Shown here in pieces: positions 26,301-34,090 of a stretch of 64,000 nucleotides of DNA. Numbering within the stretch: the stretch's first letter is position 1; each line of letters begins with the position of its first letter. The position numbers and the translations under genes are program-made. The notes under the pieces are model-generated. The model made no database searches, had not been told where the DNA came from, and was given only the letters and a program-made list of their open reading frames with translations. Source of the DNA: Endozoicomonas sp965199185 (lineage in GTDB: Bacteria > Pseudomonadota > Gammaproteobacteria > Pseudomonadales > Endozoicomonadaceae); assembly GCA_965199185.1 (NCBI GenBank), contig CBDAQW010000005.1, positions 62,001-126,000 on the forward strand, read 5' to 3'.

Positions 26301-26752
26301 GGTTTTCTGCTGCACCGCTTATTCATAAAATCCCACACCACAGATCAACGCCAATTATTGCTATTTCTGCCAGCGTATCGGCTGAAACACAGCAAAAAAT
26401 TCAGATGGCTGGCTTTAGTGATTTCATTGCAAAGCCCATTCCGTTTGACATTCTCTTCTTAAGCATTTCTCAGCAACTCACCCAAAACAAAGAAAATTAT
26501 GCCAGGATACCTGACACACAACAGCTGACTGAACTTATAAACGCTCTGTTAAACATTCAGGAAACCGGCGACCTTGAATATCTGAAATCGCAGGCAACAC
26601 AATGGGTTGAGCAGACAGTTTATGGTCACTATCCCGGCGTTATTTTGCACATGATTAATGAACTTGATTTAGAGGCTCTGGAAGCACTTTGCTATTCATT
26701 GAAAACCGTCAAAGAATCTCGACAACTCATAAAAAGCCTCAACAATAACTAA
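23339..26752 (+). CDS. Hybrid sensor histidine kinase (two TM, PAS, HisKA, HATPase, receiver)
   Basis: 1137 residues from the ATG at 23339; a GTG 18 codons upstream is possible. TM1 lies at about 11-32, a periplasmic sensor region at about 35-325, TM2 at about 328-350, then a HAMP-like linker. Two PAS-type regions follow (about 430-535 with GNIFYVSPSIQSILGY, and about 545-665 with SPDAIVIINPDGIISLVNS and IVFRDITERK). The HisKA domain has SHELRTPLNGILGYAQLL with His690. The ATPase has NLIGNAIKFT, DTGIGI and GGTGLGLAIS. The receiver has VVDDN, phospho-acceptor Asp980 (MDLRMP) and a terminal Lys in AKPIPF. No Hpt domain or response regulator is adjacent, so its output partner is elsewhere. It may sense the same cue that governs the preceding exported protein. 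Confidence 0.88.
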   Translation: MHTSIRHKITLYNFLPALALYSLATFVFLYFAFKAVSTETSQKHFFQAREYVAVIDSNARQTVTAGRALALGREIFNHSESDQTRFISTLLQDIVPVTGAGYITFSSTSSKPTYKTDYWERASTTFVKSSPSSEFDIPVDVLESMIYATELTYKWHVNTTIRNDRFESTLLIAMPSKNALPTLFRIDIDGEKLTTPLLWDNPRTRLTLLDASGNVLYTNGVTLPQTRTMEELVTIPPCQGFSKIHITREDENPIARILFNPIYPTSKDEPCALFREASRRVSELGESINFRSFSRNDKKWLTAFPVPSTRWYFSLGMLEEDVLRPVTNLAILCVSLTGIALLLTVICLWFALGRVTNPLMKLKNRMNKVARSNASSLPEEVIKDEVASLSRSFARLIDRLSDRERDLQQVRTHNMAHLVQQLHDHYFYFNLDRCGNIFYVSPSIQSILGYDKISFLTNIRQFLTSSALNQPFRELLDNNSNQSWSDPFELEMQHKDGSVRLIEIICSEQEITLHEGQGTLDYLPDTGTLIDGMGNDITDRVRDTEKFKSLIASSPDAIVIINPDGIISLVNSKVLELFDYQEHDLLNMPLSILIAQKARTELPLLKNFDRHSKDSFCLDNCLSKGVSQSGRCFPVEVSSNVLNTTDETLISIVFRDITERKRIEKELIYAKEKTEKASQAKSVFLSNISHELRTPLNGILGYAQLLLSDDKMSEKHRANLSALEVCGHHLLTLINDILDMTKIESGSIVLDHQPFNLRSTLKTVSANIGPLARQKSLTVILNISDEVPVEIKGDGVKLRQVLINLIGNAIKFTDEGTIKLNVDVSNDRLSFAVIDTGIGIAKEDLQSLFKPFSQLQKGRSQGGTGLGLAISFRLIRAMGGKLEVKSQLHNGSCFFFSLPLEACPTPRKEIAYSVSSPDQILPSGDKFEFEHILVVDDNFDSRNMLVHALKNKHCIVDAAKDGQEALTKCQNASYSLILMDLRMPCLDGFSAAPLIHKIPHHRSTPIIAISASVSAETQQKIQMAGFSDFIAKPIPFDILFLSISQQLTQNKENYARIPDTQQLTELINALLNIQETGDLEYLKSQATQWVEQTVYGHYPGVILHMINELDLEALEALCYSLKTVKESRQLIKSLNNN

Positions 26753-27168
26753 TGCTGTATTTTCCCGCGCAATGACTTCACCTGGCCACGACGGGTTTTA
26801 CTGTCCATCCGCTTCTTCTGAGAGGCGCGACTTGGTCGAGTGGCTTTGCGGGCTTTTTTAACGACACCTGCCGCTTTAATCAGAGTCTGCAACCGATTCA
26901 GTGCGTCTTCCCGATTTTTTTCCTGAGTTCTGAACTGCTGCGCTTTGATAATAATAATGCCTTCTCTGGTAATACGAGAATCGCTGAGATTCATCAGCCG
27001 CTCTTTATAAAAATCAGGCAGAGACGAACCGGGAATATCAAAACGCAGATGCACGGCGGAGGACACCTTGTTGACATTCTGCCCCCCCGCGCCCTGGGCT
27101 CGAATATAACTTAACTCAATGTCATCAAGAGGGATGGCTACATTATGGGAAATTATTAGCACTGCCAC
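26749..27168 (-). CDS. arfB: Alternative ribosome-rescue factor ArfB (YaeJ)
   Basis: Peptidyl-tRNA hydrolase that frees ribosomes stalled on non-stop mRNA. The 139 residues contain the GGQ motif at 28-30 in RAQGAGGQNVNKVSS, the SSAVHLRFDI strand, SDSRITREG, and the basic tail (about 105-139, KKARKATRPSRASQKKR) that enters the empty mRNA channel. Length equals E. coli ArfB (140). Convergent with the hybrid kinase, sharing four bases at their ends. DUF2288 lies 24 bases upstream on the same strand, so they likely form a pair. Confidence 0.94.
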   Translation of the reverse strand: MAVLIISHNVAIPLDDIELSYIRAQGAGGQNVNKVSSAVHLRFDIPGSSLPDFYKERLMNLSDSRITREGIIIIKAQQFRTQEKNREDALNRLQTLIKAAGVVKKARKATRPSRASQKKRMDSKTRRGQVKSLRGKIQH

Positions 27169-27192
27169 TATCCAGAATAATCGTTATTGTTT

Positions 27193-27513
27193 TCAGCTTA
27201 GTGAAGGCTCAGGTTCCTGCACCAGAATCCAGGGCCGGACAACCACAGTCCATAGCTCTGCCTGAGTATCAAACCATTGTGCCGCCTGTCCATCCGACAC
27301 CAGTGCCACCTGCTTTTGCTCAAGCCATTGGCTGAACAGAGCTTTGTTGTCCTGTGATAGCTGAAAGCTGACCTCAATTAAATCCAGAGAAGCATCCACC
27401 CACACCAGATGGCCTGCCGCAAAATAGCGCTGCAATTCCTGCCAGCTCATGCGGGATGTTTCTTGATTGAGCTTGGTTTTTTCTATGACTTCGGGGCTTA
27501 CATTCTGAGTCAT
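27193..27513 (-). CDS. DUF2288 family protein
   Basis: 106-residue cytosolic protein with the DUF2288 pattern: LNQETSRMSWQELQRYFAAGHLVWVDASLDLIEV near the N-terminus, then SQDNKALFSQWLEQKQVALVSDGQAAQWFD and the Trp-rich end TVVVRPWILVQE. The function is not known. It is upstream of arfB on the same strand, 24 bases apart. Confidence 0.8.
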   Translation of the reverse strand: MTQNVSPEVIEKTKLNQETSRMSWQELQRYFAAGHLVWVDASLDLIEVSFQLSQDNKALFSQWLEQKQVALVSDGQAAQWFDTQAELWTVVVRPWILVQEPEPSLS

Positions 27514-27619
27514 TACTGCTTGTTATCCATTGTTTATATCTATGCAAAAGCGTTCAGGTTGATCTGCTGTCAAACTGTCCCTACACTGCCGGAATTCGAA
27601 CTGATCGTCTGACATAAAA

Positions 27620-27994
27620 ATGACTTTGACGCTGACCGAACACCCAAGACTGGAAAGGGAGTTTCGCACGGTTTCTGCGATGATTCACCTTTATTGCCAA
27701 CATCATCACAAACATCGCACCATCTGCAATGATTGCCTATCGTTGTTGGCATTCTGCCAGAGAAGACTCGAAAGGTGTATCTATGGTGCTGAGAAACCGA
27801 CCTGCCAGAAGTGTCCGGTGCACTGTTATAAACCAGCACAAAAACAACAAATAAAAAAAATCATGCGCTGGGCCGGACCACGCTTACTATTAAAGCACCC
27901 GATTATGACCATGCGGCATTTATTGGATAATCGTAAAAAAACACCGCCGTCCCCGAGGCGTCACTCAACCCGAAGGCTGGAAGAGCATAGATAG
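27620..27994 (+). CDS. YgbA-like (nitric oxide-responsive) protein
   Basis: 124 residues with the YgbA/PF11756 pattern of conserved Cys: EFRTVSAMIHLYCQHHHKH, ICNDCLSLLAFCQRRLERC, KPTCQKCPVHCYKPAQKQQ and MRWAGPRLLLKHP. The many Cys (about eight) suggest metal or iron-sulphur binding. Relatives are induced by nitric oxide through NsrR in enterobacteria and help recovery from nitrosative stress. No NsrR site was identified here. The tail is basic and Pro-rich. Divergent from DUF2288. Confidence 0.85.
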   Translation: MTLTLTEHPRLEREFRTVSAMIHLYCQHHHKHRTICNDCLSLLAFCQRRLERCIYGAEKPTCQKCPVHCYKPAQKQQIKKIMRWAGPRLLLKHPIMTMRHLLDNRKKTPPSPRRHSTRRLEEHR

Positions 27995-28050
27995 ACTGTA
28001 TATATTGTAAGTAAAGGATGTTCAATTAACGAGATATAAGGAGGCAATCT

Positions 28051-28368
28051 ATGCCAATCAATATATCTGGAACCCCTCTAACCAGTGGTCTTTTGGGCAG
28101 CTATAACATGCCGAAAGTGAATACCACCAAAAATGACTGGGGCATAAAAGCAGAAGTAAAAGCAAGCACAAGCAGCGTAGCAAAAGCGATTGCTGAGGTA
28201 ACCAAGCAATCAAAAGACAATACCGAGGTGGTACAAAAAACTGGAAAAGCAATGAAGTTGGTTGCTTTTGGTATGAAAGGAAGCTCTAACCCTCGTGTAA
28301 AAATACTAGGAATATTCCTCAAGGCACTGGCAGACGCAGTAACCCGCGCCAAATCACTCGTGAGGTAA
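28051..28368 (+). CDS. Small Ser/Lys-rich protein, candidate type III secretion substrate
   Basis: 105 residues without a signal peptide. The first 40 residues are rich in Ser, Thr and Asn and low in acid, as in type III secretion signals. The rest is helical and amphipathic (KAEVKASTSSVAKAIAEVTK, AMKLVAFGMKG, FLKALADAVTRAKS) and basic overall. A strong ribosome site, aaggagg, lies 8 bases before the ATG, so it is highly translated. It is followed 39 bases later by an acidic protein with the size and charge of a type III chaperone. That order and the charge pairing suggest a secreted substrate with its dedicated chaperone. It could also be a small structural or translocator-associated protein. 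Confidence 0.6.
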   Translation: MPINISGTPLTSGLLGSYNMPKVNTTKNDWGIKAEVKASTSSVAKAIAEVTKQSKDNTEVVQKTGKAMKLVAFGMKGSSNPRVKILGIFLKALADAVTRAKSLVR

Positions 28369-28407
28369 ATCCTGTAAACGCGCCCGACGGAAACAACATC
28401 AAAGGAA

Positions 28408-28791
28408 TTGAACATGGACTACTTTCACAACCTGGCTTCTCAGCTTTTTGCCGAGCTAAATATTGATCAACCGGAACAGAACGACGAATACAGCTTCAGC
28501 CTTGACGATGACAGCACACTCCATATTGCCCTGCAGCACAACACCGAGAGCCTGCTGGTATTTCGGTTAATTGAAGGATTTATTGATAACCTGAAACCAG
28601 AGCAATATTGCCAGCTACTGGCTATGAACGGGTTCTCTGATACCGACGTGAAAAGTGGTGTATATACTACAGAAGACGCTGACTGCGTGATTGTCTGGAT
28701 TCAGTCTCCTCTCAAAATACTTGATGTTGAACAGCTTAAAGAATTTGTTCATCAACTACAGATTGATTTCCCTCCCCCCATTTCTTCCTGA
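28408..28791 (+). CDS. CesT/Tir-type type III secretion chaperone-like protein
   Basis: 127 residues, strongly acidic, with the alpha-beta order of class I chaperones: an N-terminal helix MDYFHNLASQLFAELNI, strands YSFSLDDDSTLHIALQHN and SLLVFRLIEGF, a helix KPEQYCQLLAMNGF, strands SGVYTTEDADCVIVWIQSPL and a final helix EQLKEFVHQLQIDF. Such chaperones form dimers that hold effectors unfolded for the secretion ATPase. It follows the small basic gene by 39 bases with an aaagga ribosome site. No type III apparatus genes are in the window. Confidence 0.7.
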   Translation: MNMDYFHNLASQLFAELNIDQPEQNDEYSFSLDDDSTLHIALQHNTESLLVFRLIEGFIDNLKPEQYCQLLAMNGFSDTDVKSGVYTTEDADCVIVWIQSPLKILDVEQLKEFVHQLQIDFPPPISS

Positions 28792-29137
28792 GCACAATGA
28801 GATTGTCAGCCATTGCTGTCTGTTACTGATGATCTCATCACAAACCGTATTTTAACTACATGCATTGAAATGGCTGTCCGGCTATAATTTCGCCCCTGAT
28901 TTTCAGACGGTCTCTGAGGGTGGCGGCAATGCAGAACATACCTGTATTAGCCCTGAGCCTGTCAAAGGGTGAGCGGTACACTTGGTTCTTTCCTTATTGC
29001 TGCTACTCTGAGACCTATGGTTATTCCATTTTGGTCTTTAAAACCAATTTAATTGCGGTATAGCGAAATATATACTTGGCGATCTTTTCCGCAATGTGTC
29101 CTGATATTTAACGCTTCGTTAAGGAGCTGGGAAACCA
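28792..29137. promoter_or_regulatory. Leader region of the rnf operon
   Basis: A 346-base gap. Early on, GAGAT and ATCTC arms near 28799-28837 form a weak hairpin that may end the upstream unit. A TATAAT hexamer at 28883-28888 is a candidate -10, but no well-spaced -35 is evident. The rnfA ribosome site aaggag lies about 12 bases before the ATG at 29138. No gene is seen. Confidence 0.4.
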
Positions 29138-29722
29138 ATGAGCGAACTGATATTGATACTGGTCAGCGCCATACTGGTCAATAACTTTGTGCTGGTGCAG
29201 TTTTTGGGTCTCTGTCCATTTATGGGGGTCTCCAACAAACTGGAATCGGCCATGGGGATGTCGCTGGCAACCACCTTTGTGCTGACACTGGCTTCTATCT
29301 GTAGTTATCTGACTTATCACTATATTCTGGTGCCACTTGAGCTTGAGTTCCTTAAAACTATCTCTTTCATTCTGGTGATTGCCGTGGTTGTGCAATTTAC
29401 TGAGATGGTGGTTCGCAAGGTCAGTCCATTACTGCATAAAGTACTGGGAGTTTTCCTGCCTCTGATTACCAGCAACTGCGCTGTTCTGGGTGTCGCTTTA
29501 CTGAATACTAATCGTCTGGACAGTACCTTAGTTGACTCTGCCACTTACGGTTTTGGTGCCGCCGCCGGTTTTTCCCTGGTTCTGGTCCTCTTTTCTGCCA
29601 TGCGTGAACGCATTGCTGCCGCCGATGTACCAGTCCCTTTTCGGGGTGCAGCGATTGGCATGATTAGCGCTGGCTTGATGTCTCTGGCTTTCATGGGCTT
29701 TACCGGCCTGATTAAACTCTGA
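29138..29722 (+). CDS. rnfA: Rnf electron transport complex subunit A
   Basis: Integral membrane subunit of the ion-pumping ferredoxin:NAD oxidoreductase. 194 residues with about six transmembrane segments. The two Cys-bearing half-helices, LGLCPFMGVSN (Cys26) and TSNCAVLGVA (Cys114), hold part of the 2Fe-2S centre shared with RnfE in known Rnf and NQR structures. The C-terminus reads PFRGAAIGMISAGLMSLAFMGF, as in RnfA/RsxA. First gene of rnfABCDGE, 19 bases before rnfB. Confidence 0.96.
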   Translation: MSELILILVSAILVNNFVLVQFLGLCPFMGVSNKLESAMGMSLATTFVLTLASICSYLTYHYILVPLELEFLKTISFILVIAVVVQFTEMVVRKVSPLLHKVLGVFLPLITSNCAVLGVALLNTNRLDSTLVDSATYGFGAAAGFSLVLVLFSAMRERIAAADVPVPFRGAAIGMISAGLMSLAFMGFTGLIKL

Positions 29723-29741
29723 GGGAGATGCTGTACAACCT

Positions 29742-30323
29742 ATGGAAGTTGTTCTCTACGCCATTGGTGCCCTGCTAGTTCTGGCACTGGTTTTTGGTGC
29801 TGTACTGGGCTTTGCAGCCATCCGCTTTAAGGTGGATGGCAATCCTATTGTTGACCAGATTAATGAAATCCTGCCCCAAACCCAGTGCGGTCAATGTGGT
29901 TTTCCGGGTTGCCGTCCTTATGCCGAGGCTATTGCCAGCGGCGAGGCGATTAATAAATGTCCTCCTGGTGGTCAAACCACTATTAATCAACTGGCGGATC
30001 TTCTGGATGTTGAGCCTGAACCACTGGATGCAGAGCATGGAGCGGAGTCTGTCACCAAAGTGGCTTTTATCCGGGAAGAAGAGTGTATTGGCTGTACTAA
30101 ATGTATTCAGGCATGCCCGGTAGATGCCATTCTGGGTGCCGCTAAACAGATGCACACAGTGATGGCCGACGAATGCACCGGCTGTGATCTCTGTGTTGAA
30201 CCCTGCCCGGTCGATTGCATTGAAATGCGCCCGCAGGAAGTCACCACCCGAAACTGGCACTGGGAAATGCCCAAACCTGAATTACAGATGATTGCAACGG
30301 ATCGCAGGGGGGAAACGGCATGA
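29742..30323 (+). CDS. rnfB: Rnf electron transport complex subunit B
   Basis: Ferredoxin-like membrane-anchored subunit. A hydrophobic N-terminus (about 5-27) is followed by the iron-sulphur motif QCGQCGFPGC (about 46-55) that completes a 4Fe-4S site, and two classic ferredoxin clusters: CIGCTKCIQACPVDAI and CTGCDLCVEPCPVDCI. 193 residues, typical of gammaproteobacterial RnfB/RsxB. Its stop overlaps the rnfC start by four bases. It passes electrons toward the membrane core or, in RsxB, to SoxR reduction. Confidence 0.96.
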   Translation: MEVVLYAIGALLVLALVFGAVLGFAAIRFKVDGNPIVDQINEILPQTQCGQCGFPGCRPYAEAIASGEAINKCPPGGQTTINQLADLLDVEPEPLDAEHGAESVTKVAFIREEECIGCTKCIQACPVDAILGAAKQMHTVMADECTGCDLCVEPCPVDCIEMRPQEVTTRNWHWEMPKPELQMIATDRRGETA

Positions 30324-32350
30324 ATGCAAGCATAGAATCTCCCATAATTGCCAGCTCTGAACGGAAAATCTGGTCACTGACCGGTGGTGTTCATCCTGAA
30401 GAAAATAAAACGCAATCAACCAGTCGTTCAATCATCAAAGCTCCAATTCCGACTACTCTGGTTTTACCCTTGTCACAGCATGCCGGAAGTCCCGCAGAAC
30501 CTGTTGTTCATATCGGCGATAAAGTGCTTAAAGGTCAGCTTATTGCACGGGCAACAGGTTTTGTTAGTGCACCCATTCATGCACCAACTTCCGGCACGAT
30601 AATCGCGATTGAGAAACGTCAGATTGCTCACCCCTCCGGACTGCACGACAACTGTATTGTTATCGAAAGCGATGGTGACGATCGCTGGTGTAAACTCAAC
30701 CCTGTTACTGACTATTTAAAAACAGAACCTGAAAAGCTGGTGGAGATCATTCGTAACGCAGGCATTAGCGGTATGGGGGGGGCTGGTTTTCCAACAGCGG
30801 TGAAACTGACACCAAGGTCGCCCATAAAAACGCTGATTCTCAACGGCACTGAGTGCGAGCCTTACATCACCGCCGACGACATGTTAATGCGGGAATACGC
30901 CAGGGAAGTTATTGAAGGCACGCTGATTCTTCGCCATGTATTACAGGCGAGTGAATGTCTGATCGGTATTGAAGATAATAAGCCGGAAGCCATTAAAGCG
31001 CTGCAACAGGCCGCAGTAGACCATGATATTGAAGTGGTTGTTTTCCCGACGGTTTACCCTTCAGGCGGTGAGAAACAATTGATTCAGATTCTGACAGGTC
31101 AGGAAGTGACTTCCGGCAAATTACCTGCTGATCTGGGCATAGTGGTACAGAATGTCGGCACAGCGGTGGCTGTTCATGATGCCATTCAACACGGTAAGCC
31201 CCTCATCTCAAGAATAACGACACTGACCGGCGAAGCCCTGCAAGCCCCCCGCAACACAGAAGTGTTATTAGGCACTCAGGCAAAAGACGTGCTTCCAGTG
31301 GGCAGATTAAACGACGAAATGCTGGCGACACTGGTCGTTGGTGGTCCGATGATGGGGTTTGAGGTGGATAACCTCAACATTCCTGTCACCAAAACCACCA
31401 ACTGTCTGATTGCTGGCACAGTAGAAGAATTTCCTGAACTCCCCCCTGCGCAAGCCTGTATTCGCTGTGGTTTATGTGCTGAAGCTTGCCCAAGTTCACT
31501 GCTGCCACAACAGTTGTTCTGGCATTCCAAAGCAGAAAACCATGACCAATTATTGCACCACAATCTGTTCGATTGCATAGAATGCGGTGCCTGCTCCTAT
31601 GTCTGCCCAAGCTCGATTCCGCTGGTGCAATATTACCGGGCTTCTAAAGGCGCTATCCGTACTCAGGAAGCCAAACACGCCAAGGCTGAACGCTCTAAAG
31701 TTCGTTACGAAGCCCGCCTTGAACGCCTTGAGCAGGAAAAAGCTGAAAAAGAAGCCAAACGCAAAGCGAATGCGGAACGTGCTGCCAAGCTGAAAGAAGC
31801 GAAAGCAAAAGCTGCTGCCGAAGAATCTTCCGCACCAGCCCCGGTAGAAGATGATCCAGTTAAGGCGGCCATTGCACGAGCAAAAGCGAAGAAAGCAGCA
31901 GCTGGTGGTTCTGCACCTAATAAACCCAAAGCGGACAAGCCGGTACTTTCTGCCAAGCAAAAAGAACTGAAAATCCAGTTAGCGATGGCGAAAGCACAGT
32001 TGAAAAAAACCGAGAAAGCACTGACCGCGGCTGAAGCATCTGGTGAAGGGGATGTTGACAGCTTGAAAGCCAATAGTGTCATGCTGAGTCAACAGGTTGA
32101 ACAGCTACTGAAAGAGTATGATGCAGCTTCTGAGACTCCAGTCAAGAAGGTGGAAAAACCAGCGAAGCCTAAGCTATCGGATGAAGAAAAGCGTAAGAAA
32201 ATCGAGCTGGCTATGGCAAAAGCAGCCTTGAAGAAAGCCGAGCGAACTTTGGCTACAGCGCTGGAAGGTGGTGATGAAACCACCGAATCTCTGCAGCAAG
32301 CCGTTGACGAGTGTCGCGAGAAAGTAGAAGCATTGAGTGAAATGGAATAA
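30320..32350 (+). CDS. rnfC: Rnf electron transport complex subunit C
   Basis: Peripheral NADH-binding subunit with FMN and two 4Fe-4S clusters. 676 residues. The Gly-rich nucleotide site GISGMGGAGFPTAVK is at about 148-162 and the clusters are CIRCGLCAEACPSSLLP (about 380) and CIECGACSYVCPSSIPL (about 419). After residue 445 the protein becomes a Lys/Ala/Glu-rich coiled extension with repeated units such as LAMAKAQLKK and LAMAKAALKK. This tail is known in many enterobacterial RnfC proteins; its role is unclear. The ATG overlaps the rnfB stop; three bases separate it from rnfD. Confidence 0.95.
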   Translation: MNASIESPIIASSERKIWSLTGGVHPEENKTQSTSRSIIKAPIPTTLVLPLSQHAGSPAEPVVHIGDKVLKGQLIARATGFVSAPIHAPTSGTIIAIEKRQIAHPSGLHDNCIVIESDGDDRWCKLNPVTDYLKTEPEKLVEIIRNAGISGMGGAGFPTAVKLTPRSPIKTLILNGTECEPYITADDMLMREYAREVIEGTLILRHVLQASECLIGIEDNKPEAIKALQQAAVDHDIEVVVFPTVYPSGGEKQLIQILTGQEVTSGKLPADLGIVVQNVGTAVAVHDAIQHGKPLISRITTLTGEALQAPRNTEVLLGTQAKDVLPVGRLNDEMLATLVVGGPMMGFEVDNLNIPVTKTTNCLIAGTVEEFPELPPAQACIRCGLCAEACPSSLLPQQLFWHSKAENHDQLLHHNLFDCIECGACSYVCPSSIPLVQYYRASKGAIRTQEAKHAKAERSKVRYEARLERLEQEKAEKEAKRKANAERAAKLKEAKAKAAAEESSAPAPVEDDPVKAAIARAKAKKAAAGGSAPNKPKADKPVLSAKQKELKIQLAMAKAQLKKTEKALTAAEASGEGDVDSLKANSVMLSQQVEQLLKEYDAASETPVKKVEKPAKPKLSDEEKRKKIELAMAKAALKKAERTLATALEGGDETTESLQQAVDECREKVEALSEME

Positions 32351-32353
32351 AAG

Positions 32354-33415
32354 ATGAGCCTGATAAACCAGAGGGCAGCAAAAACATCTCCCCACGCCAG
32401 GGGTGACAATCGCACAGGGCAACTGATGCGGCTGGTGGTATTGGCTACCATACCCGGTCTGATTGCCCAGACTGTCTTTTTTGGCTGGGGCACGTTGATT
32501 AATGTGATTTGGTGCAGCTTAATTGCCCTGAGTTGTGAGGCATTGATCATTAAAATTCGTAAGCGCCCACTGTCGTTTTATCTCAATGATGGCAGTGCGT
32601 TGGTCACCGGTATTCTGATCGGTCTTGCCGTTCCTCCATTGTCGCCTTTCTGGCTGACACTGGTGGGTGTGGCATTTGCCATGATTATTGGTAAGCACCT
32701 GTATGGTGGTCTTGGGCAAAACCCATTCAACCCGGCAATGCTGGGCTATGTACTCTTGTTGATCTCTTTCCCTCAGGAGATGACCAGCTGGATGCCACCC
32801 AGAGGGCTTGAAGGTTTTACCGGCAGTTTTGTAGATGCACTATCTACTATTTTCCCATTGGGTCATGGCGTTAGTGTCGATGCTGTGAGTATGGCAACAC
32901 CGCTGGATGTGGTTCGGGAAAACAAAAGCCTGACTATGGATGAGCTTTGGGCTAGCAATGATATCTTCAGTGGTTTTGCCGGTCGAGGTTGGTTATGGAT
33001 TAATGTTGCCTATCTCTTGGGCGGGTTGTTCCTGCTCTATAAAAAAGTTTTCACCTGGCATGGTCCGACAGGCATGCTGACGGCGATCACCATTTTATCA
33101 TTTCTATTTTGGGGTACTGGCTCTGATAGTCATGGCTCGCCACTGTTTCATCTGTTCAGTGGCGCGACCATGCTGGGTGCATTCTTCATCATTACCGATC
33201 CGGTCAGTGGTGCCACCAGCAACCTTGGCCGTCTAATATTTGGTGCCGGTGTCGGTATACTGGTTTATGTGATTCGTGCTTTTGGTGGTTATCCTGATGC
33301 CGTTGCTTTTGCCACGCTGCTGATGAATATGGCGGCTCCAACCATCGACTATTACACCCAGCCAAGAACTTATGGTCATAGCGAGTCCAACAAGGGCTTG
33401 CCGAAGAAGGACTGA
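32354..33415 (+). CDS. rnfD: Rnf electron transport complex subunit D
   Basis: Polytopic subunit (353 residues, about 9-10 hydrophobic segments) that carries FMN covalently attached to Thr. The attachment motif is VSMATPLD with Thr182. Other family blocks are NDGSALVTGILIGLAVPP, GGLGQNPFNPAMLGYVLLL and FFIITDPVSGATSNLGRLIFG. It is thought to contribute to ion translocation. Three bases separate it from both rnfC and rnfG. Confidence 0.96.
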   Translation: MSLINQRAAKTSPHARGDNRTGQLMRLVVLATIPGLIAQTVFFGWGTLINVIWCSLIALSCEALIIKIRKRPLSFYLNDGSALVTGILIGLAVPPLSPFWLTLVGVAFAMIIGKHLYGGLGQNPFNPAMLGYVLLLISFPQEMTSWMPPRGLEGFTGSFVDALSTIFPLGHGVSVDAVSMATPLDVVRENKSLTMDELWASNDIFSGFAGRGWLWINVAYLLGGLFLLYKKVFTWHGPTGMLTAITILSFLFWGTGSDSHGSPLFHLFSGATMLGAFFIITDPVSGATSNLGRLIFGAGVGILVYVIRAFGGYPDAVAFATLLMNMAAPTIDYYTQPRTYGHSESNKGLPKKD

Positions 33416-33418
33416 TTC

Positions 33419-34090
33419 ATGACTCAGGATAATTCACTGTCGCAAAACGCACTGGTTAAAAGCATTATGCGCAATAGCTTGAGCCTGGGGTTGTTTGCGA
33501 TTTTTACGGTAGGGCTGATTTCCCTGACCTTTGTCTTTACTCAGGACAAGATCACTGAACAGGTTCGAGCTTATGAAGCCAGAGCCCTGAAAGAAATTCT
33601 TCCGGAAGAAACACACGACAACAATCTTCTGGATTCTACTGTACTGCTTGAACCTTCAAAACAACTTGGGCTACAGCAACCGGGTAATGCCTATGTCGCC
33701 TATCAGGGCGGCAAAGCATCAGCAGTTATTCTTCCAGTGGTCGCACCGGATGGCTATAACGGTCGAATCGATTTGCTGGTTGGTATTCATCAGGATGGGA
33801 CTCTGGCAGGAGTGCGAGCTATTACTCACAAGGAAACCCCGGGACTGGGTGACAAAATCAATACTAACGTCACTGACTGGATACTGGGCTTTGCCGGTAA
33901 ATCGCTGAATAATCCGAAGCCTGCTGGCTGGGCAGTAAAGAAAGATGGTGGTGATTTTGACCAGTTCGCCGGTGCCACCATCACACCCAGGGCTGTGGTT
34001 GCTGCGGTGTATCGTGCTTTGGAATATTTTAAAGTGAATCAGTCCATGTTACTGAATAACAAGCCTGTAACCGCGCAGGAGGAGCACTGA
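33419..34090 (+). CDS. rnfG: Rnf electron transport complex subunit G
   Basis: Single-span subunit (TM about 16-37) whose periplasmic domain carries covalent FMN. The flavin motif is FAGATITPRAV with Thr187 (usual form SGAT; here Ala replaces Ser). The block THKETPGLGDKI is family-typical. 223 residues. Its TGA overlaps the rnfE ATG by one base (34090). Confidence 0.95.
   Translation: MTQDNSLSQNALVKSIMRNSLSLGLFAIFTVGLISLTFVFTQDKITEQVRAYEARALKEILPEETHDNNLLDSTVLLEPSKQLGLQQPGNAYVAYQGGKASAVILPVVAPDGYNGRIDLLVGIHQDGTLAGVRAITHKETPGLGDKINTNVTDWILGFAGKSLNNPKPAGWAVKKDGGDFDQFAGATITPRAVVAAVYRALEYFKVNQSMLLNNKPVTAQEEH

Noticed and set aside
28883..28888. TATAAT as a firm rnf promoter
   Set aside because: The nearest TTGAAA is only 12 bases away, too close for a normal -35/-10 spacing; left as a weak candidate within the leader description.
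31690..32340. Internal Lys/Ala repeats of rnfC as a DNA repeat element
   Set aside because: The repetition is at protein level (LAMAKAxLKK) and is common in RnfC tails; it is not a mobile or CRISPR-type repeat.
31550..32550. Long minus-strand ORFs opposite rnfC and rnfD
   Set aside because: They mirror the Lys/Ala repeats of rnfC (giving Phe/Ser/Ala-rich shadows) and contain no motif; the plus-strand genes are certain.
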